Below, in pieces: positions 17,974 to 25,393 of a stretch of 64,000 nucleotides of DNA. The position numbers were made by a program, and so were the translations under genes. The DNA comes from Actinacidiphila epipremni (GTDB lineage: Bacteria > Actinomycetota > Actinomycetes > Streptomycetales > Streptomycetaceae). Location of the stretch: the NCBI RefSeq assembly GCF_012034175.1, contig NZ_JAATEJ010000012.1, forward strand, positions 1 to 64,000, given 5' to 3'. The notes under the pieces were generated by a model. It was not told the origin of the DNA, searched no databases, and worked only from the letters and a program-made list of their open reading frames with translations. Every line of letters begins with the position of its first letter. The stretch's first letter is position 1.

Positions 17974-18256
17974 GGACGACCCGACCGTGAGCCGCGATGA
18001 CGTGACCGCCCCGGCGATCGACAGCCCGCAATGGCAGTCGGCCCGGCACGCGGTTGCCCACTTGCGCGAGACCCTGCAACTGACCAGCCTCGAACGGGAC
18101 GTCCCCTACCTGCGCGCCGACCTGAACGCCTTCGGCCAGGGCTACGTGGAGCTTGGCCGTGTAGCCCCGAACACGGCGGAACGCTTGGCTGAACTCCTCC
18201 GCCGCGGCCTCGCTTTCGTCCGCCCCGACCCTGCCGAAGAAGGAGACCCAACATGA
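17966..18256 (+). CDS. Small unknown protein, paralogue of its downstream neighbour
   Basis: This 96-residue protein has no recognised family. Its central part, YLRADLNAFGQGYVELGRVA followed by PNTAERLAELLRRGL, is clearly related to the next gene's LHADVNILGDGVVSLGKI and PETALRLSALLAVGL. The two therefore look like a tandem duplication. It overlaps the upstream gene by eight bases and the downstream gene by four (ATGA at 18253). No membrane segment or metal motif is seen. Confidence 0.65.
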   Translation: MREDDPTVSRDDVTAPAIDSPQWQSARHAVAHLRETLQLTSLERDVPYLRADLNAFGQGYVELGRVAPNTAERLAELLRRGLAFVRPDPAEEGDPT

Positions 18257-18564
18257 CCGACCCCCGCGGCGCCTGCGCCCAACCAGCTGGCATGCTCGCC
18301 CCCGACATTCCCTACGTCCGCGGCTGGGCGGAGGGCAGGCGAGCCGCTGAGACACTGGCCGAACAACTCGTCCTCGCCGACCTGGCGGACGGCTTCGCGT
18401 CCCTCCACGCTGACGTCAACATCCTCGGCGACGGAGTAGTGAGCCTGGGCAAGATCCTCCCGGAAACCGCCCTCCGCCTCTCGGCTCTCCTGGCGGTCGG
18501 GCTGCTCGCCGAGAAGATGGATGAATGGTCCACGGAGGATGCCGCGGCGGCGCCCAGCCCCTGA
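18253..18564 (+). CDS. Small unknown protein, third gene of the cassette
   Basis: This 103-residue protein is a diverged paralogue of the preceding gene. They share the pattern L-x-AD-x-N-x-x-G-x-G-x-V-x-LG-x-x-x-P-x-TA-x-RL. The N-terminal third differs and contains YVRGWAEGRRAAETLAEQ, a helical stretch. The start overlaps the previous stop by four bases, with an AAGGAG site before it. A hairpin 23 bases after the stop closes the unit. The function is unknown. Confidence 0.65.
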   Translation: MTDPRGACAQPAGMLAPDIPYVRGWAEGRRAAETLAEQLVLADLADGFASLHADVNILGDGVVSLGKILPETALRLSALLAVGLLAEKMDEWSTEDAAAAPSP

Positions 18565-18587
18565 CTGCCTCAAGCACGTAGCGTTTC

Positions 18588-18638
18588 GGCCTCCCGGCCG
18601 GGACCGGCGCCCCAGCGCCGCAGCCCGGACGGGAGGCC
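18588..18638 (+). terminator. Hairpin closing the three-gene cassette
   Basis: Fifteen-base arms (18588-18602 and 18624-18638) pair with one mismatch. A smaller GGCGC/GCGCC hairpin sits inside the loop. It lies just after the stop at 18564, in a stretch without genes. Confidence 0.55.
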
Positions 18639-18784
18639 ATGTCGTGTGCTGCTGACGCACGTCTTGGCTCAACGGCGCAAGGCAGCCCTACTCATCGTTC
18701 GAACTGCGCTGAACGGCGCCGAACAAGAGAAGAGGATGAGACCGAGTTATTCACAGGTTCGACCTCAAGGCGAAGGTCGGCGGC

Positions 18785-19036
18785 TCAGTCGAGGAGTTCG
18801 GACCGCTCTCGCACCTGTTCATCCAGCCTCCCGTTCTCTAGGTCACTGAGGGCAGCCGCATACCCGGCGGCGGCTGCCTCCTGTACGAGATCATGTAGAT
18901 CGACAGGGATGGAGTCGAAGACCTCGGAGCAGATGTTCGCGGCGGCGTTGTAGGCGGGTTGGCAGTGCCGATCGTGGATGTCGGCCCCCAAGGCGCTGAC
19001 GAGATCGCGAACCTCATTCTTCTGGGCATCACTCAT
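18785..19036 (-). CDS. Small hypothetical protein in the island
   Basis: This 83-residue acidic, helical protein begins MSDAQKNEVRDLVSALGADI and ends NGRLDEQVRERSELLD. An ATG seven codons upstream (19057) would add MEGIEAA. Neither start has an ideally placed ribosome-binding site, although GGAGG lies 14 bases before the inner ATG. No family is recognised. The codon use and balanced residue mix support a real gene. Confidence 0.5.
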   Translation of the reverse strand: MSDAQKNEVRDLVSALGADIHDRHCQPAYNAAANICSEVFDSIPVDLHDLVQEAAAAGYAAALSDLENGRLDEQVRERSELLD

Positions 19037-19424
19037 GGCAGCTTCGATACCCTCCATCCGCGGACGGGAACCCGTCTGAGGGGTGGTGGTGACTTCGGCT
19101 CACCTTCGGCCTTCTCAAACATCGCACCTGAGCGCGGGAATCACGGGGCTTCGAGGCCTGGAAGCCGGCGTTGACCTGCGCGTACAGTGGAGCCGTGGCC
19201 CCCCTGGCGGGCCTCTCTGATGACCGCGTCTGACCGGGGTTCACCGCCCGATCGGGCACGCACCGGGCACGCGTCTGCACAGCGGACGGGCTCAACCTGT
19301 TGCAGCCAGGTGAAATCTACTGTCGAGTCTTGTGCGCGAGTGCCTAGACGCCTCGCCCTGCGGACGTTGCGAAGCGCTTGGGTTCACGTATCGTGTCCGA
19401 AAGATAGGCATGAGGCGATGAGAA
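19037..19424. other. Gene-free stretch at a composition change
   Basis: I find no convincing gene here. Short frames lack ribosome-binding sites and resemble nothing known. The composition falls from typical high GC to about half GC near 19390, where the low-GC NTPase gene ends. This suggests a join between DNA of different origin. Confidence 0.5.
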
Positions 19425-21722
19425 TTATAAGCCTTCACCGCGTAGAGACTTATAACACGCACGCCGCACATCGCTGAGTTTCCAGGGCTGATTGAGAGCA
19501 CCGTCCCAATCGATGCCCCGTCCCTCAATATATTCAATATGATTCGACTCATCCTGAAGGGAAAGGTGGCTCCCCAAGGTCTCCAGCCCGATTATTCCGG
19601 CGTTCAATCCATCCGTAATCAACTTTCGCGCAGTCTCGATTTCACCTGCTTGTTCAAGTAGGGAAATCCTAGCACGCATTTCTTTGACTTCACGACGGCG
19701 CTCATCTTCAGAACTATCTTCGACTAGACTTCGGAGACGTCTTACGGAATCTTGCATCTCTCTTGTGTGCAAGTCCATTGCTTCAGAGAGAGACTTAATC
19801 CTCGGAAGTGCAAGGTCTATCTCTTCGAGCACTTGTAATTCTGCGTGCTCGCGAGTTATTCTGAGCCGATTCGCCACCAAGGTGCTCACTTTGTGCAAAG
19901 TCGTGTGAAATTCCTCTTGGGCCTCAGTTATAAACTTGAAGATCTCAGGATACTTACTGCTTATCACTTTCGCGTGGAGGTCGTCGATTCTGGTATCAGT
20001 ATCGGCAAGTTCATACGCTTCCTTGAGGCGGAGCAATGGCCTTAGGTTGCCTCGATTGAATTCTGATATGCATACCTCCTCGGCTGCTTCGACTTGCCCG
20101 CTTCTGTGGAGGTAGAAAGCAAGAAACTCGCCGTATCGAGGATCGCTGCTTCCGCATTGGATCCTCATTGTTTGCGCTGCTCCGGCAGGATCACCCGCGA
20201 AGCTCAGGATGGCGGCAAGTGCGAGAGAAGACTCAAAATCCCCCAAATCGCACGCTCTCAGATATAGTTGTGCAGCCCAGAACTGACGCCCCCTGTGTTC
20301 CAGGGCTGAGGCGATCGATTTAAGCTGATCGACTTGATCAACATGCGCGATGACTACGTCGAGAAATTTCGGGTGCAGCGGAAGAAAGCGGCGCGATTCC
20401 CCGCCGGTTTGTTCGAGATAATCTGCTACGCGGTATGTTGCCTCATTATTCTTGGCTGATATTCTCCGTGCTCGCACTCGGCTTATTGGCCCTGGTGTAC
20501 CCACGCATTTGGCCAGCGCGTAATCTAAGCCATCTTCGAACCAATCGCTTGGGAGTGAATCGAATATATCGGTTTCCATCGTGGCGCCAGCCATATCAGC
20601 AAGTAATGGCCCAGGTATTTTTTGCGTGTACCCCATCCGCCGCAAGTCGATGGCAGATTCTAGTATGGATCTGGCAACGAAAGGGGCATTCTGGTACCGC
20701 TCCATTATCGCTGGGGCGCCTGCCAAGAATTGTGCAATTCGAGCGCTTGTGTCAGCGACGTTTGTGTACGCGGCCAGCAGGCGCGGGTCGGAATTGGCGG
20801 AGGACTTCAAGTCTTCGAGCGCCTCGCCGAAAAAGCTACTAGGTACTGGTATTCCAGCATTTCCGAGAAGTGATCGAGCCTGAGTGTGACTGTCACTGCC
20901 ACTCTGTTGCGGAGGCCGGGTCAAGTTGTCCCAATTCTCTGTCCAAATAGTTCCAAGTATCAGGATTGGACCTAGCTCAGATCGTCTCATGAGTTCCCGT
21001 AGTCCCGCCGCGACCCTTTCCCCGAGATTGCTTGCCGGTGTTTGCAGATACAGCTGCGTCTCATTTAGCCACAAGACGGTTCGAGGAGGTATTCCGTCTT
21101 CAAGGGCCGCCATAAGCGCCTCGGCGTGTCCCGGGTAAATGGGGTGCCATAAGGTCCAAGAAGCCGAGATCTTTTGAACCGCTTCCCAGCAAGCGCGAGT
21201 CTTTCCCGTAGATGATTCACCCACGAGGATAGCGAGGGTATTTTGTCCCGCTTCCGCGCGTGCTATTCGGGCATCGAGCTCGTCGTCGTGGGGCCGACGC
21301 ACATAGGTGGGGAGTGCGGGGAGCCCAAGAGCTTCCGCCCCGGAGTCAATCGACCGGTGGACTTCTAGGGAGAATGGATCCGTCCATTCGGAAATCCGCC
21401 GACTTGGACTGCTAAGTTTTCTGTCGACAAGGGTGGCCCTTTGAGCTACTCCCCATAGGTCATTCCAATACTTACGTGACGCCTTTTCGTTAGCCCAATG
21501 GCTATAGGTAGTCACCAATTTCCACAACTCGTCAGAATCAGCTGGAACTCTTGGTCGTGATTTGCTGAACCATCCACTAACCGTTTGCTTAGCGAGCCCC
21601 GACATCTGAGTGGCCGTATTCCGTGTCCAGGCCCGTCCTCGTACTTTTTGGGCGGCCTGTGCGCGCCTCTCTAAGGACCTGAGCTCTTCCTGCAAAATTT
21701 CCCCAGGTGCCCCACCAGACAC
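19425..21722 (-). CDS. Low-GC HTH and P-loop NTPase with helical repeats (STAND-like)
   Basis: This is a 765-residue protein. The N-terminus carries an HTH-like segment (NTATQMSGLAKQTVSGWFSK). A P-loop domain follows, with Walker A GESSTGKTRA (Lys174) and a Walker-B-like TVLWLNETQ. The rest is helical, with TPR-like repeats and a coiled-coil tail rich in Glu and Arg (about 600-720). The overall plan resembles STAND-type signalling or conflict NTPases, but no exact family is recognised. GTG 21722 is chosen as start because AGGAGG lies five bases upstream. A longer frame reaches 21785. Base composition, by eye about half GC, and a TAA stop are unlike the neighbours and point to recent transfer. 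Confidence 0.8.
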   Translation of the reverse strand: MSGGAPGEILQEELRSLERRAQAAQKVRGRAWTRNTATQMSGLAKQTVSGWFSKSRPRVPADSDELWKLVTTYSHWANEKASRKYWNDLWGVAQRATLVDRKLSSPSRRISEWTDPFSLEVHRSIDSGAEALGLPALPTYVRRPHDDELDARIARAEAGQNTLAILVGESSTGKTRACWEAVQKISASWTLWHPIYPGHAEALMAALEDGIPPRTVLWLNETQLYLQTPASNLGERVAAGLRELMRRSELGPILILGTIWTENWDNLTRPPQQSGSDSHTQARSLLGNAGIPVPSSFFGEALEDLKSSANSDPRLLAAYTNVADTSARIAQFLAGAPAIMERYQNAPFVARSILESAIDLRRMGYTQKIPGPLLADMAGATMETDIFDSLPSDWFEDGLDYALAKCVGTPGPISRVRARRISAKNNEATYRVADYLEQTGGESRRFLPLHPKFLDVVIAHVDQVDQLKSIASALEHRGRQFWAAQLYLRACDLGDFESSLALAAILSFAGDPAGAAQTMRIQCGSSDPRYGEFLAFYLHRSGQVEAAEEVCISEFNRGNLRPLLRLKEAYELADTDTRIDDLHAKVISSKYPEIFKFITEAQEEFHTTLHKVSTLVANRLRITREHAELQVLEEIDLALPRIKSLSEAMDLHTREMQDSVRRLRSLVEDSSEDERRREVKEMRARISLLEQAGEIETARKLITDGLNAGIIGLETLGSHLSLQDESNHIEYIEGRGIDWDGALNQPWKLSDVRRACYKSLRGEGL

Positions 21723-21915
21723 TTGCGCCTCCTGCCGCGCGCCGAAGTGGTCCGACTCGGACCAGTCGGACACGTTGGTGAGCATCAGGGTAACCGCTCA
21801 TCGCCCTGTGCAGTCCGACACCTCTTTGCGGTCATCCAGTGGGTTGGCACGGTCGGCGACGTAGCGCGATGCGTTCGCGCAGTGCTCAACCGTGTGACTT
21901 CTATACGGAGGTTCA

Positions 21916-22101
21916 ATGTCCAACAAGCTCTGGCTGCAAGTGCTGAAAACCGTCCGACCTCTGGTTTCGCAAGCCTCGGACCAAGATCTTCGACGCTGGT
22001 TGTTGGTGATCTTGGTATTCGTAGGTGCGTGTAGCCATCCGGAATTGATCCCTCCGGTAACTACCGCGGCATTGGTGGTGCCGGGGCGCCGCAACCGGTA
22101 G
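21916..22101 (+). CDS. Possible small lipoprotein-like peptide
   Basis: This 61-residue frame starts at ATG 21916 with a good GGAGG site four bases upstream. It has a hydrophobic stretch ending in a lipobox-like LVFVGAC, preceded by two arginines (DLRRWLLVILVFVGAC). However, the stretch starts some 25 residues in, which is late for a signal peptide. It resembles nothing I know and could be chance. It is divergent from the low-GC NTPase gene. Confidence 0.35.
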   Translation: MSNKLWLQVLKTVRPLVSQASDQDLRRWLLVILVFVGACSHPELIPPVTTAALVVPGRRNR

Positions 22102-22147
22102 AGGAGGTCGGTGGAGCGGGTTTGGCCGGTGGCCTGCCTGGGCCGGG

Positions 22148-22245
22148 GTCGGGCATGGGCAGGGGGCCGTACGCTGGTTGGCAACTCGGGCAGGTCTTTG
22201 GGCCTGACCGCAATGTGTCCGAGTGGCCCCCTGCCCATGCCCGAC
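22148..22245. repeat. 21-bp perfect inverted repeat with a 56-base loop
   Basis: The arms at 22148-22168 and 22225-22245 are exact reverse complements. The centre of the left arm is GGGCATGGGCAGGGGG. The structure lies in a noncoding stretch (22102-22476) downstream of the GntR gene. The stretch also contains shorter palindromes such as GGTCCCGGACC near 22249. It could be a terminator, a replication or transfer site of the element, or a structured RNA. Confidence 0.7.
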
Positions 22246-22476
22246 GCGGGTCCCGGACCGGGGAGGTGGGTAAAGCCGTGGAGCCGACCGGGGCTAGCCA
22301 CGGCTGGCCCCGTTTGGGCCTGGCCGTGTGGCTTGCTGCTGGCGCGCGACCGGCGGAGCCGGGGGCGGAGCGGGGCGGAGACAGGAGCGGCGTCCCCGGC
22401 GGTGAGCCGGGCAGCGCGCGGCGAGCGGTAGCGAGCCGCCTTGATGGAGTAGAGAAAGTTTGGACCGGAGGCCGGG

Positions 22477-23214
22477 TTAGAGGGGGTAGGAGAGTTCCAA
22501 GTCGTTGCCGGGGAGGTGGAACTCTTCTAGGGCTAGGGGCTTGTCCTCCGGGGTGTGGGTGACGCGGAGGATGGTCAGGAGGGGGACGCCTTCGGGGAGG
22601 CGGAGGGCCTGGGCCTGGTCGGGGAGGGGCATCCGGGGGCGCAGGTACTCGGTGAAGTGGAGTTCGTGGCCGAGGTCGCTCAGGGCGGTGTAGAGCTGGG
22701 GCGCCGGCGGGGGTGCTTCCGTCTCGTACTTGGTGTCGACCAGTACGGAGAACGGCACGTACGTGCGGTGGAGTTGGCGTAGGCCGGGTGCTGCGGTCTC
22801 CAACGCGTCGTAGGTGTAGAGCGGTTCGCCGGGCGGGATGCGGAGGAGGTCCGCCAAGGCGAGGGGCGCGTCTGTGCGGGTGGCCAGTGGCTCCTCGTGG
22901 GCGGTCCAGGTGATGCCGTCCGCTTCGGCGTAGGTGCCCTGCGGGGTGCGGCGGACGCCGCGGGGGCGGGTGAGGCTCGGGCGGCTGTGCGGGGAACGGG
23001 CGAACGTCCCCCGGCCCATGATGACCTCGACCAGTCCCGATGCGCGCAGCTCCGCGAGGCCTTGGCGGACGGCCGGGCGCGTCACGCCGAACTGCTTCGC
23101 CAGCGCTTCCTCGGAGGGGAGCGGTTGGCCAGCGGGATACGTCCCGTCCAAGATGCCGCGCCGCAGGTAGTCCGCGATCTGGCGGTACTTGGGCTGCGTG
23201 TTCTCCTGGGGCAT
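22477..23214 (-). CDS. GntR-family regulator with UTRA ligand domain
   Basis: This 245-residue regulator has a winged HTH in its first 75 residues (YRQIADYLRRGILDGTYPAG, then LPSEEALAKQFGVTRPAVRQ). A UTRA (HutC-type) effector domain follows (about 90-240, with GEPLYTYDALET and TYVPFSVLV). KorSA-type repressors of actinomycete integrative plasmids share this build, so it may be a relic of element control. This is inference. The stop is at 22477. Two TTCGCG-centred palindromes just upstream of the start may be its own operators. A truncated IS5 copy lies about 100 bases upstream. Confidence 0.85.
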   Translation of the reverse strand: MPQENTQPKYRQIADYLRRGILDGTYPAGQPLPSEEALAKQFGVTRPAVRQGLAELRASGLVEVIMGRGTFARSPHSRPSLTRPRGVRRTPQGTYAEADGITWTAHEEPLATRTDAPLALADLLRIPPGEPLYTYDALETAAPGLRQLHRTYVPFSVLVDTKYETEAPPPAPQLYTALSDLGHELHFTEYLRPRMPLPDQAQALRLPEGVPLLTILRVTHTPEDKPLALEEFHLPGNDLELSYPL

Positions 23215-23234
23215 CCGTCGCTCCGTGTGGTCGT

Positions 23235-23272
23235 GGTTCGCGACCCGTGGTCGCTGTTCTCGTTCGCGAACG
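23235..23272 (-). promoter_or_regulatory. Possible operators of the GntR regulator
   Basis: A perfect 12-bp palindrome CGTTCGCGAACG (23261-23272) and an imperfect GGTTCGCGACC (23235-23245) both centre on TTCGCG. They lie 20 to 60 bases upstream of the gntR start, which is typical for autoregulation. Confidence 0.45.
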
Positions 23273-23311
23273 TGAACAAGCCTCCCTCATCCCCGATATG
23301 GGATGCGGACT

Positions 23312-23980
23312 GTGCCGTCCGGCGTCGGCCTGGGAGAGGGCGTCGATGATGCCGTGTTCGCGGGCCGCACGGATGTCGTGGATTGCTCCGGGCAGGGCTG
23401 GCGAGGCCCACAGCAGTCGGCCGAACGGATCGGTGAGGACCCGGACGTTCACGCCGTGCTCCTTGTGCTTGCCGGAGTAGAAGGGTCGGTCCGTGAGTTG
23501 GGTGCAGTCGTTGACGTTGCCTGCGGTGAGGGTGAATGCCGGCGGCGGGCCGCGGCTGTCGACGACCAGGTGGATCTTGGTGCTCAGCCCGTCCCGGGAC
23601 CGGCCGAGGGTTCGGCCCACCGGACCGACGCTCTCTTTTTGCACGGGGCCCCGGCCGCGTGCTGATGGGCACGCACGATCGTGGAGTCCACGCGCCACCG
23701 ACCAGTCCACCTCGCCGACCGCGTCCAAGTGTTGCTGCACCCGGACCAGCAGACGGTCCCACGTGCCGTCGGCCGACCAGCGGCGGAACCGCTCGTAGGC
23801 GGTCTTCCACGGCCCGTACCGCTCGGGCAGATCCCGCCACGCGGCCCCCGTGGACAGCTTCCACAAGATCGCGTCGATGATTTCCCGCCGGTCCCGCACC
23901 GGACGCCCCAACCGGGACACCGGCAGCAACGGCTCGATCCGCTCCCACGCCTGATCAGTCAACTCATGCCGACGCACCAC
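23312..23980 (-). pseudogene. IS5-family transposase, C-terminus missing
   Basis: From GTG 23980 the frame reads VRRHELTDQAWERIEPLLPV, AAWRDLPERYGPWKTAYERF, HLVVDSRG and VLTDPFGRLLWASP. These are typical IS5 (DDE, ISL-type) transposase segments. The match ends at GIIDAL (about 23312-23345) and the rest of the catalytic domain, with its last acidic residue, is absent. The open frame continues into unrelated DNA. The copy cannot be active. Confidence 0.8.
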
Positions 23981-24016
23981 ACACCAACAACGAACCCAAC
24001 CACTTTGCGGATACAC
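23312..24016. mobile_element. Truncated IS5-family element
   Basis: The right end is marked by GTGTATCCGCAAAGTGG on the minus strand. It directly follows the TAG stop of the nucleotidyltransferase gene (24017-24019). The left end with its inverted repeat is missing next to the gntR promoter region. Confidence 0.6.
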
Positions 24017-24673
24017 CTAGGTGTCGCCGCGCGTGGGGGTTTCGAGTTCGTCCGCCCAGGACTCGATGGTGGATCGGAGCCGTTCGACGGCCTCGGCGTC
24101 GAGGCCGTAGGCCGTGTAATCCTCGTCGTCCCAGCGTCTTGAAGCGCGGAGGGCCTGGGCGAACATGGCGCGGTCGAAGCCAGGGTCCCGCTCTTCGGCA
24201 AGGCGGAGGAGTGCTTCGGGCGTGTAGCGACCGCTGGTCAGCGTGGCATGGACATCGACGTAGTCGCGTGCCTCTGCTCGGGAGTAGAGGGCGGAGACCT
24301 TGTTCGCCACTGCGTCGTCAGGGTGCAGGACCGGGCCGACGCCCATCATGACGGGGGGTTCGGCCCGCCAGTCGTAGCCCATCTCGACTTTGGTCTGCCG
24401 ACCGGCCTCATCGGTGACCAGAAGGCGGGCGAAGACGCTCCCCGCCCGCATCACCTCGACGCTCAGGCCGTCGGCCGTGTAGGCATCGCGGACGGCGTCC
24501 ACCGCGGCATCGAATCTGCGGGGGTCGCCCTGGTCGGTGAACAGGTCGACGTCGTCCGACACACGGTTGAGGATGCCGTGGGCTTGGACGGCGTATCCGC
24601 CGGCGAGTACGAAACCGTCCTCTGCCGCCGCGGCGAGCGCGAGCTGGGTGAGACGGGCGTGCAGGTGGTCCAT
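24017..24673 (-). CDS. AbiEii-like nucleotidyltransferase (possible toxin)
   Basis: This 218-residue protein has the nucleotidyltransferase signature FVLAGGYAVQAHGI and the DxD motif in RVSDDVDLFTD. Further on it has KVEMGYDW, DDAVANKVSALYSRAEARD and DYVDVHATL, as in the AbiEii/AbiGii toxin family (formerly DUF1814). Such enzymes act as toxins of type IV-like toxin-antitoxin or abortive-infection systems. It lies 10 bases after a small upstream gene in the same operon. Its stop touches the end of the IS5 remnant, so the last residues could have been altered by the insertion. No AbiEi-type HTH partner is present. Confidence 0.85.
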   Translation of the reverse strand: MDHLHARLTQLALAAAAEDGFVLAGGYAVQAHGILNRVSDDVDLFTDQGDPRRFDAAVDAVRDAYTADGLSVEVMRAGSVFARLLVTDEAGRQTKVEMGYDWRAEPPVMMGVGPVLHPDDAVANKVSALYSRAEARDYVDVHATLTSGRYTPEALLRLAEERDPGFDRAMFAQALRASRRWDDEDYTAYGLDAEAVERLRSTIESWADELETPTRGDT

Positions 24674-24683
24674 GCGCGTCAGA

Positions 24684-25010
24684 CTAAGCGGCTGCCGCCG
24701 ACCTCAGCTGGGGGAATCTGGTTTGCCAGAGGGATTTGACGTGGGAGGGCAGCCAGAGCGAGGGCCACAGTTGCAGCAGCAACTCTTTGTTCAGGAACCG
24801 CCGGAGGTCGGACGGCGCCATGGCTTCGCGGATGACCGTCTCGTAGAGGCGGCGACAGTCCTTGTCGACACTGAGGTCGTAGCGGTGCTGCTGTGACCAG
24901 TCGAGGCTCGTGGGCAGGTCGACGAAGCCGTAGGTCGGTCCGGCCAGTTCGCTGAGCGACTCGGGAACCGTGTACGGGCGGATGTCCGCGTAGCGCGCCC
25001 CTGCATGCAT
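24684..25010 (-). CDS. Small partner gene of the AbiEii-like enzyme (possible antitoxin)
   Basis: This 108-residue protein has no HTH. It matches a type I recall as commonly placed before AbiEii-like genes in Streptomyces, with SLSELAGPTYGFVDLPTSLD near residue 20, a YETVIREAMAPSDL middle, and LWPSLWLPSHVKSLWQTRFP at the end. The pair probably forms one transcript. There is no ribosome-binding site, and a CATACT box six bases before ATG 25010 would make the message leaderless. An antitoxin role is inferred from position only. Confidence 0.7.
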   Translation of the reverse strand: MHAGARYADIRPYTVPESLSELAGPTYGFVDLPTSLDWSQQHRYDLSVDKDCRRLYETVIREAMAPSDLRRFLNKELLLQLWPSLWLPSHVKSLWQTRFPQLRSAAAA

Positions 25011-25191
25011 AAGGCGAGTATGCCTGGGGTGGTGAGGGGGCGCGAGTATTCGTGCCGCTGACGGGACTACGGGACTAGGGCGTGGCCGATAGGGAGGGGG
25101 AGCCGTGTTGGGCCGCTTACGCGCAAAGACCTCGCTGCCAGCGGTGGCTGGTCGCGAGGTGGGTGTTCAAGTATCTCCATCGTCACCTGGG

Positions 25192-25263
25192 TGCCCCCGG
25201 CAGGATTCGAACCTGCGCACACGGCTCCGGAGGCCGTTGCTCTATCCCCTGAGCTACGGGGGC
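25192..25263 (-). tRNA. tRNA-Arg (anticodon CCG)
   Basis: A 72-base cloverleaf can be drawn. It has acceptor GCCCCCG pairing with CGGGGGC, D-arm GCTC/GAGC, anticodon arm ACGGC-CTCCGGA-GCCGT and T-arm GCAGG-TTCGAAT-CCTGC, ending with discriminator A. CCA is not encoded. The anticodon CCG reads Arg codon CGG. The 3' half is duplicated at 14714-14753, so this tRNA served as the integration site of the island to its left. Confidence 0.95.
25195..25234 (-). repeat. att copy inside the intact tRNA-Arg
   Basis: This is the 40-bp partner of the orphan repeat at 14714-14753. It runs from the acceptor 3' strand through the anticodon arm. The element rebuilt the tRNA 3' end on this side. Confidence 0.85.
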
Positions 25264-25380
25264 GACGGGAAGAACACTACCAGGTAGGGGAGGGTGGGGC
25301 GGACAGGGTTTGCGGGGGTGGGGGGAACCCGTGGCGGGGAAGAAATGGGCAAAACGCGGACGCATCAGTAGTCGCGCGCC

Positions 25381-25386
25381 TACGCT
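25381..25386 (+). promoter_or_regulatory. -10 box of a leaderless response-regulator gene
   Basis: TACGCT ends seven bases before GTG 25394. There is no ribosome-binding site, so the transcript probably begins at the start codon. Confidence 0.45.
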
Positions 25387-25393
25387 TCGGGGT

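Larger units (their letters stand above)
14714..25234. mobile_element. Putative genomic island integrated in tRNA-Arg(CCG)
   Basis: A 40-bp perfect direct repeat bounds this segment (14714-14753 and 25195-25234). The right copy is the 3' half of the intact tRNA-Arg gene, and the left copy is the orphan 3' half. Between them lie accessory genes, a decayed IS5 element, one broken regulator and a low-GC gene. No integrase, excisionase or replication gene remains inside, so the element is probably immobile now. A UTRA-type GntR regulator recalls the KorSA-like repressors of actinomycete integrative elements, which is only suggestive. Confidence 0.75.

Noticed and set aside
19187..19477. Short plus-strand frame in the island
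   Set aside because: No ribosome-binding site, arginine/serine-rich random composition, and it overlaps the end of the low-GC NTPase gene.
21723..21785. Longer start of the low-GC NTPase at 21785
   Set aside because: GTG 21722 has AGGAGG at ideal distance, while the upstream ATG has none.
22148..22245. Retron-type noncoding RNA
   Set aside because: No reverse transcriptase gene lies near and the expected msr/msd layout is absent.
14714..25234. Active integrative conjugative element
   Set aside because: No integrase, excisionase, TraB/FtsK-like or replication gene is seen inside the repeats.
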